From the IMG/VR virus record IMGVR_UViG_3300048042_000021, positions 1 through 33,846 of that record: a stretch of 33,846 bases of DNA, one strand, 5' to 3'. Below are positions 32,535 through 33,846 of the stretch, piece by piece; within the stretch, counting starts at the first letter, position 1; every line of letters starts with the position of its first letter. The notes beneath the pieces were generated by a model. That model saw nothing but the letters and a program-made list of their open reading frames with translations, was not told the origin of the DNA and did no database searches. The position numbers and the translations under genes are program-made. Source of the stretch: a virus.

Positions 32535-33846
32535 TTATACAATTTGATTAGGATTTGTCCATATCCATCTGGCATTGCCACAATCCCATATACGTTCAAA
32601 TCCGGCATTTCGCGCCATCTCATATTCAGTTAAATTTGGATCTAATGCCGGATATTTTTTCAAAAGTTCTTTCTTAGTAAAAAATAATCTATGATACCTT
32701 TTAAATTCTGGATTACATAAACTAAAATACCAATATCCGGCACCAGTATCTTCATATCTAATAAATCCTAAATTAGCAAGATAATTACCTTCACCATATC
32801 TTAAATCTGAATAACTTAAAATACTAATAGGATCAAGGTCTTTTACAAATTTTGAAAATAGTTTACTTGCTATTCCTGGTATATGTGTTAAATCTGTAGA
32901 AAACCTTACCATTTCCCATTCATATTCTATTAGAGGTTTATGTAATTTTCTATGCTTACTAAAACTCATAACTGCCCGTATGTTTTCATTTTTATCAAAT
33001 GCAGCATAATGTATTGAAGCTCTTGCTGATCCACCTAGATGATATTTTTTCAAAAATTCATCAGATGTCATCTGCGTTATTTTTTTAATTACTAATGATC
33101 TGGCACCAACAGATACAGATTGTTTTTTTAACATATGTAACAATCTAGATTCTACAATTTTACGATTTAGTATCCATTCATCTTCAAATATAGATATTAA
33201 TTTTATATTTTGTTCTTTACATTCTATCCATTTATTTCTATGATCAGTAGATTTTGAATACCTCTCACTATGCCAATATAACCCACAATATTCTATACCT
33301 ATTTGTAATGATGGTGAGTATAAATCTAATTCTTTACCACTAGGTAATACTTTTCTAGTTTTAGAAAAGTCATTGAATCCATGTAATGCTAATAAATTAG
33401 CAAGTTGTTTTTCTGGTATTATTTCTGTAGGTAATCGTATACCTAAAATTTTTAAATGTTTTAACACGGTAGTTTCTGATACATTTAATTTAGTAGATAT
33501 TTCTGAAACTGACAATGTATCAAATAATGATTTCATAGAATCATAATCAGTTAAATATCTCCATGTTTCTACACTATAATGTAATTGACTATGATTTGAC
33601 ACACCATATATAGCAAAAGAAGATGCTATCATTTTGCTACGAACGTCTTGGCGTTTACTATGCCAATCTACACCATACTTTATTAAACATTGATTTCTTA
33701 TAGAGTCAATAACTTTAGGATCTTTCATGCTATTATTAATAGTCATATTAAGTTTATGACTTTTAATCTGCCCAGGATTAGTAACATCAATGCCATGCTT
33801 TTCTTGTAGTTTATTTTTTGCTTTTAATAAAGTTTCAGGGTTGGCT
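32535..33846 (-). CDS. Hef-like homing endonuclease, VSR/PD-(D/E)XK type (5' end outside window)
   Basis: The frame is open from 32535 to the right edge. The first ATG inside is at 33746 (403 aa), but about 33 further codons upstream continue the same kind of sequence, so the true start is probably outside. The N-terminal part consists of short modules of the type KYGVDWHSKRQ, IYGVSNHSQ and, before the first ATG, KHGIDVTNPGQ, a repeat common in phage homing nucleases. A helix-turn-helix (SVSEISTKLNVSETTVLKHLK) follows. The nuclease core is GKELDLYSPSLQIGIEYCG, LYWHSE and ISIFEDEW. The C-terminal half (YHLGGSARASIHYAAFD to the end) is the domain found in this family of 'Hef-like' phage proteins. 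Flanking genes are unknown. Confidence 0.82.
   Translation of the reverse strand, partial: ANPETLLKAKNKLQEKHGIDVTNPGQIKSHKLNMTINNSMKDPKVIDSIRNQCLIKYGVDWHSKRQDVRSKMIASSFAIYGVSNHSQLHYSVETWRYLTDYDSMKSLFDTLSVSEISTKLNVSETTVLKHLKILGIRLPTEIIPEKQLANLLALHGFNDFSKTRKVLPSGKELDLYSPSLQIGIEYCGLYWHSERYSKSTDHRNKWIECKEQNIKLISIFEDEWILNRKIVESRLLHMLKKQSVSVGARSLVIKKITQMTSDEFLKKYHLGGSARASIHYAAFDKNENIRAVMSFSKHRKLHKPLIEYEWEMVRFSTDLTHIPGIASKLFSKFVKDLDPISILSYSDLRYGEGNYLANLGFIRYEDTGAGYWYFSLCNPEFKRYHRLFFTKKELLKKYPALDPNLTEYEMARNAGFERIWDCGNARWIWTNPNQIV

Overview
The window is a 33.8-kb piece of an AT-rich tailed-phage genome of the T4 superfamily (contractile-tailed myovirus). The evidence is a minus-strand block of baseplate and tail genes (gp25, gp6, gp5 and gp53 relatives, a tape measure protein and a gp26-like hub/chaperone protein) and a plus-strand block holding the late sigma factor gp55 and the recombination nuclease pair gp47/gp46, in the relative order T4 uses (55-47-46). 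No tRNA, rRNA, CRISPR array or bacterial housekeeping gene was seen. The host cannot be told from the sequence.

Layout. 1-16544 (minus): a baseplate operon, read right to left as a putative tube-cap/baseplate protein, gp53-like, a 709-aa probable hub protein, gp5-like spike-lysozyme, gp25-like, a GIY-YIG endonuclease, gp6-like, and a giant structural protein that runs off the left edge. 16545-16676: divergent control region with a late promoter facing left and an early sigma70-type promoter facing right. 16677-22424 (plus): gp55 interrupted by an intein, a VSR-like endonuclease, gp47 and gp46. 22431-23510 (minus): a second GIY-YIG endonuclease. 23592-24761 (plus): two unrecognised genes behind a strong promoter, followed on the same strand by about 790 non-coding bases containing a dense series of hairpins, a candidate large structured RNA. 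25554-31067 (minus): tape measure protein, preceded by two overlapping tail-chaperone reading frames joined by a T7 slippery site; an HNH endonuclease and a small plus-strand membrane-protein gene sit between them. 31154-33846: three unrecognised genes and a Hef-like endonuclease cut by the right edge.

How it works together. Five copies of a TATAAATA-like motif on the minus strand lie 23-30 nt upstream of five start codons, as expected for promoters read by the gp55 in this window. The plus-strand genes mostly start from TTGACA-type promoters that host sigma factor could read early. gp46/gp47 would supply recombination ends for replication, and the minus-strand genes would then build the baseplate and tail. 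The region is heavily colonised by homing elements: six endonuclease domains of about five folds, one inside an intein.

Main points for a second look: the intein in the late sigma factor; the T TTT TTT frameshift site upstream of the tape measure gene; a gp5 whose lysozyme is at the C-terminus and has Cys in place of the catalytic Thr; and the structured non-coding region at 24.8-25.4 kb with its two-gene operon.
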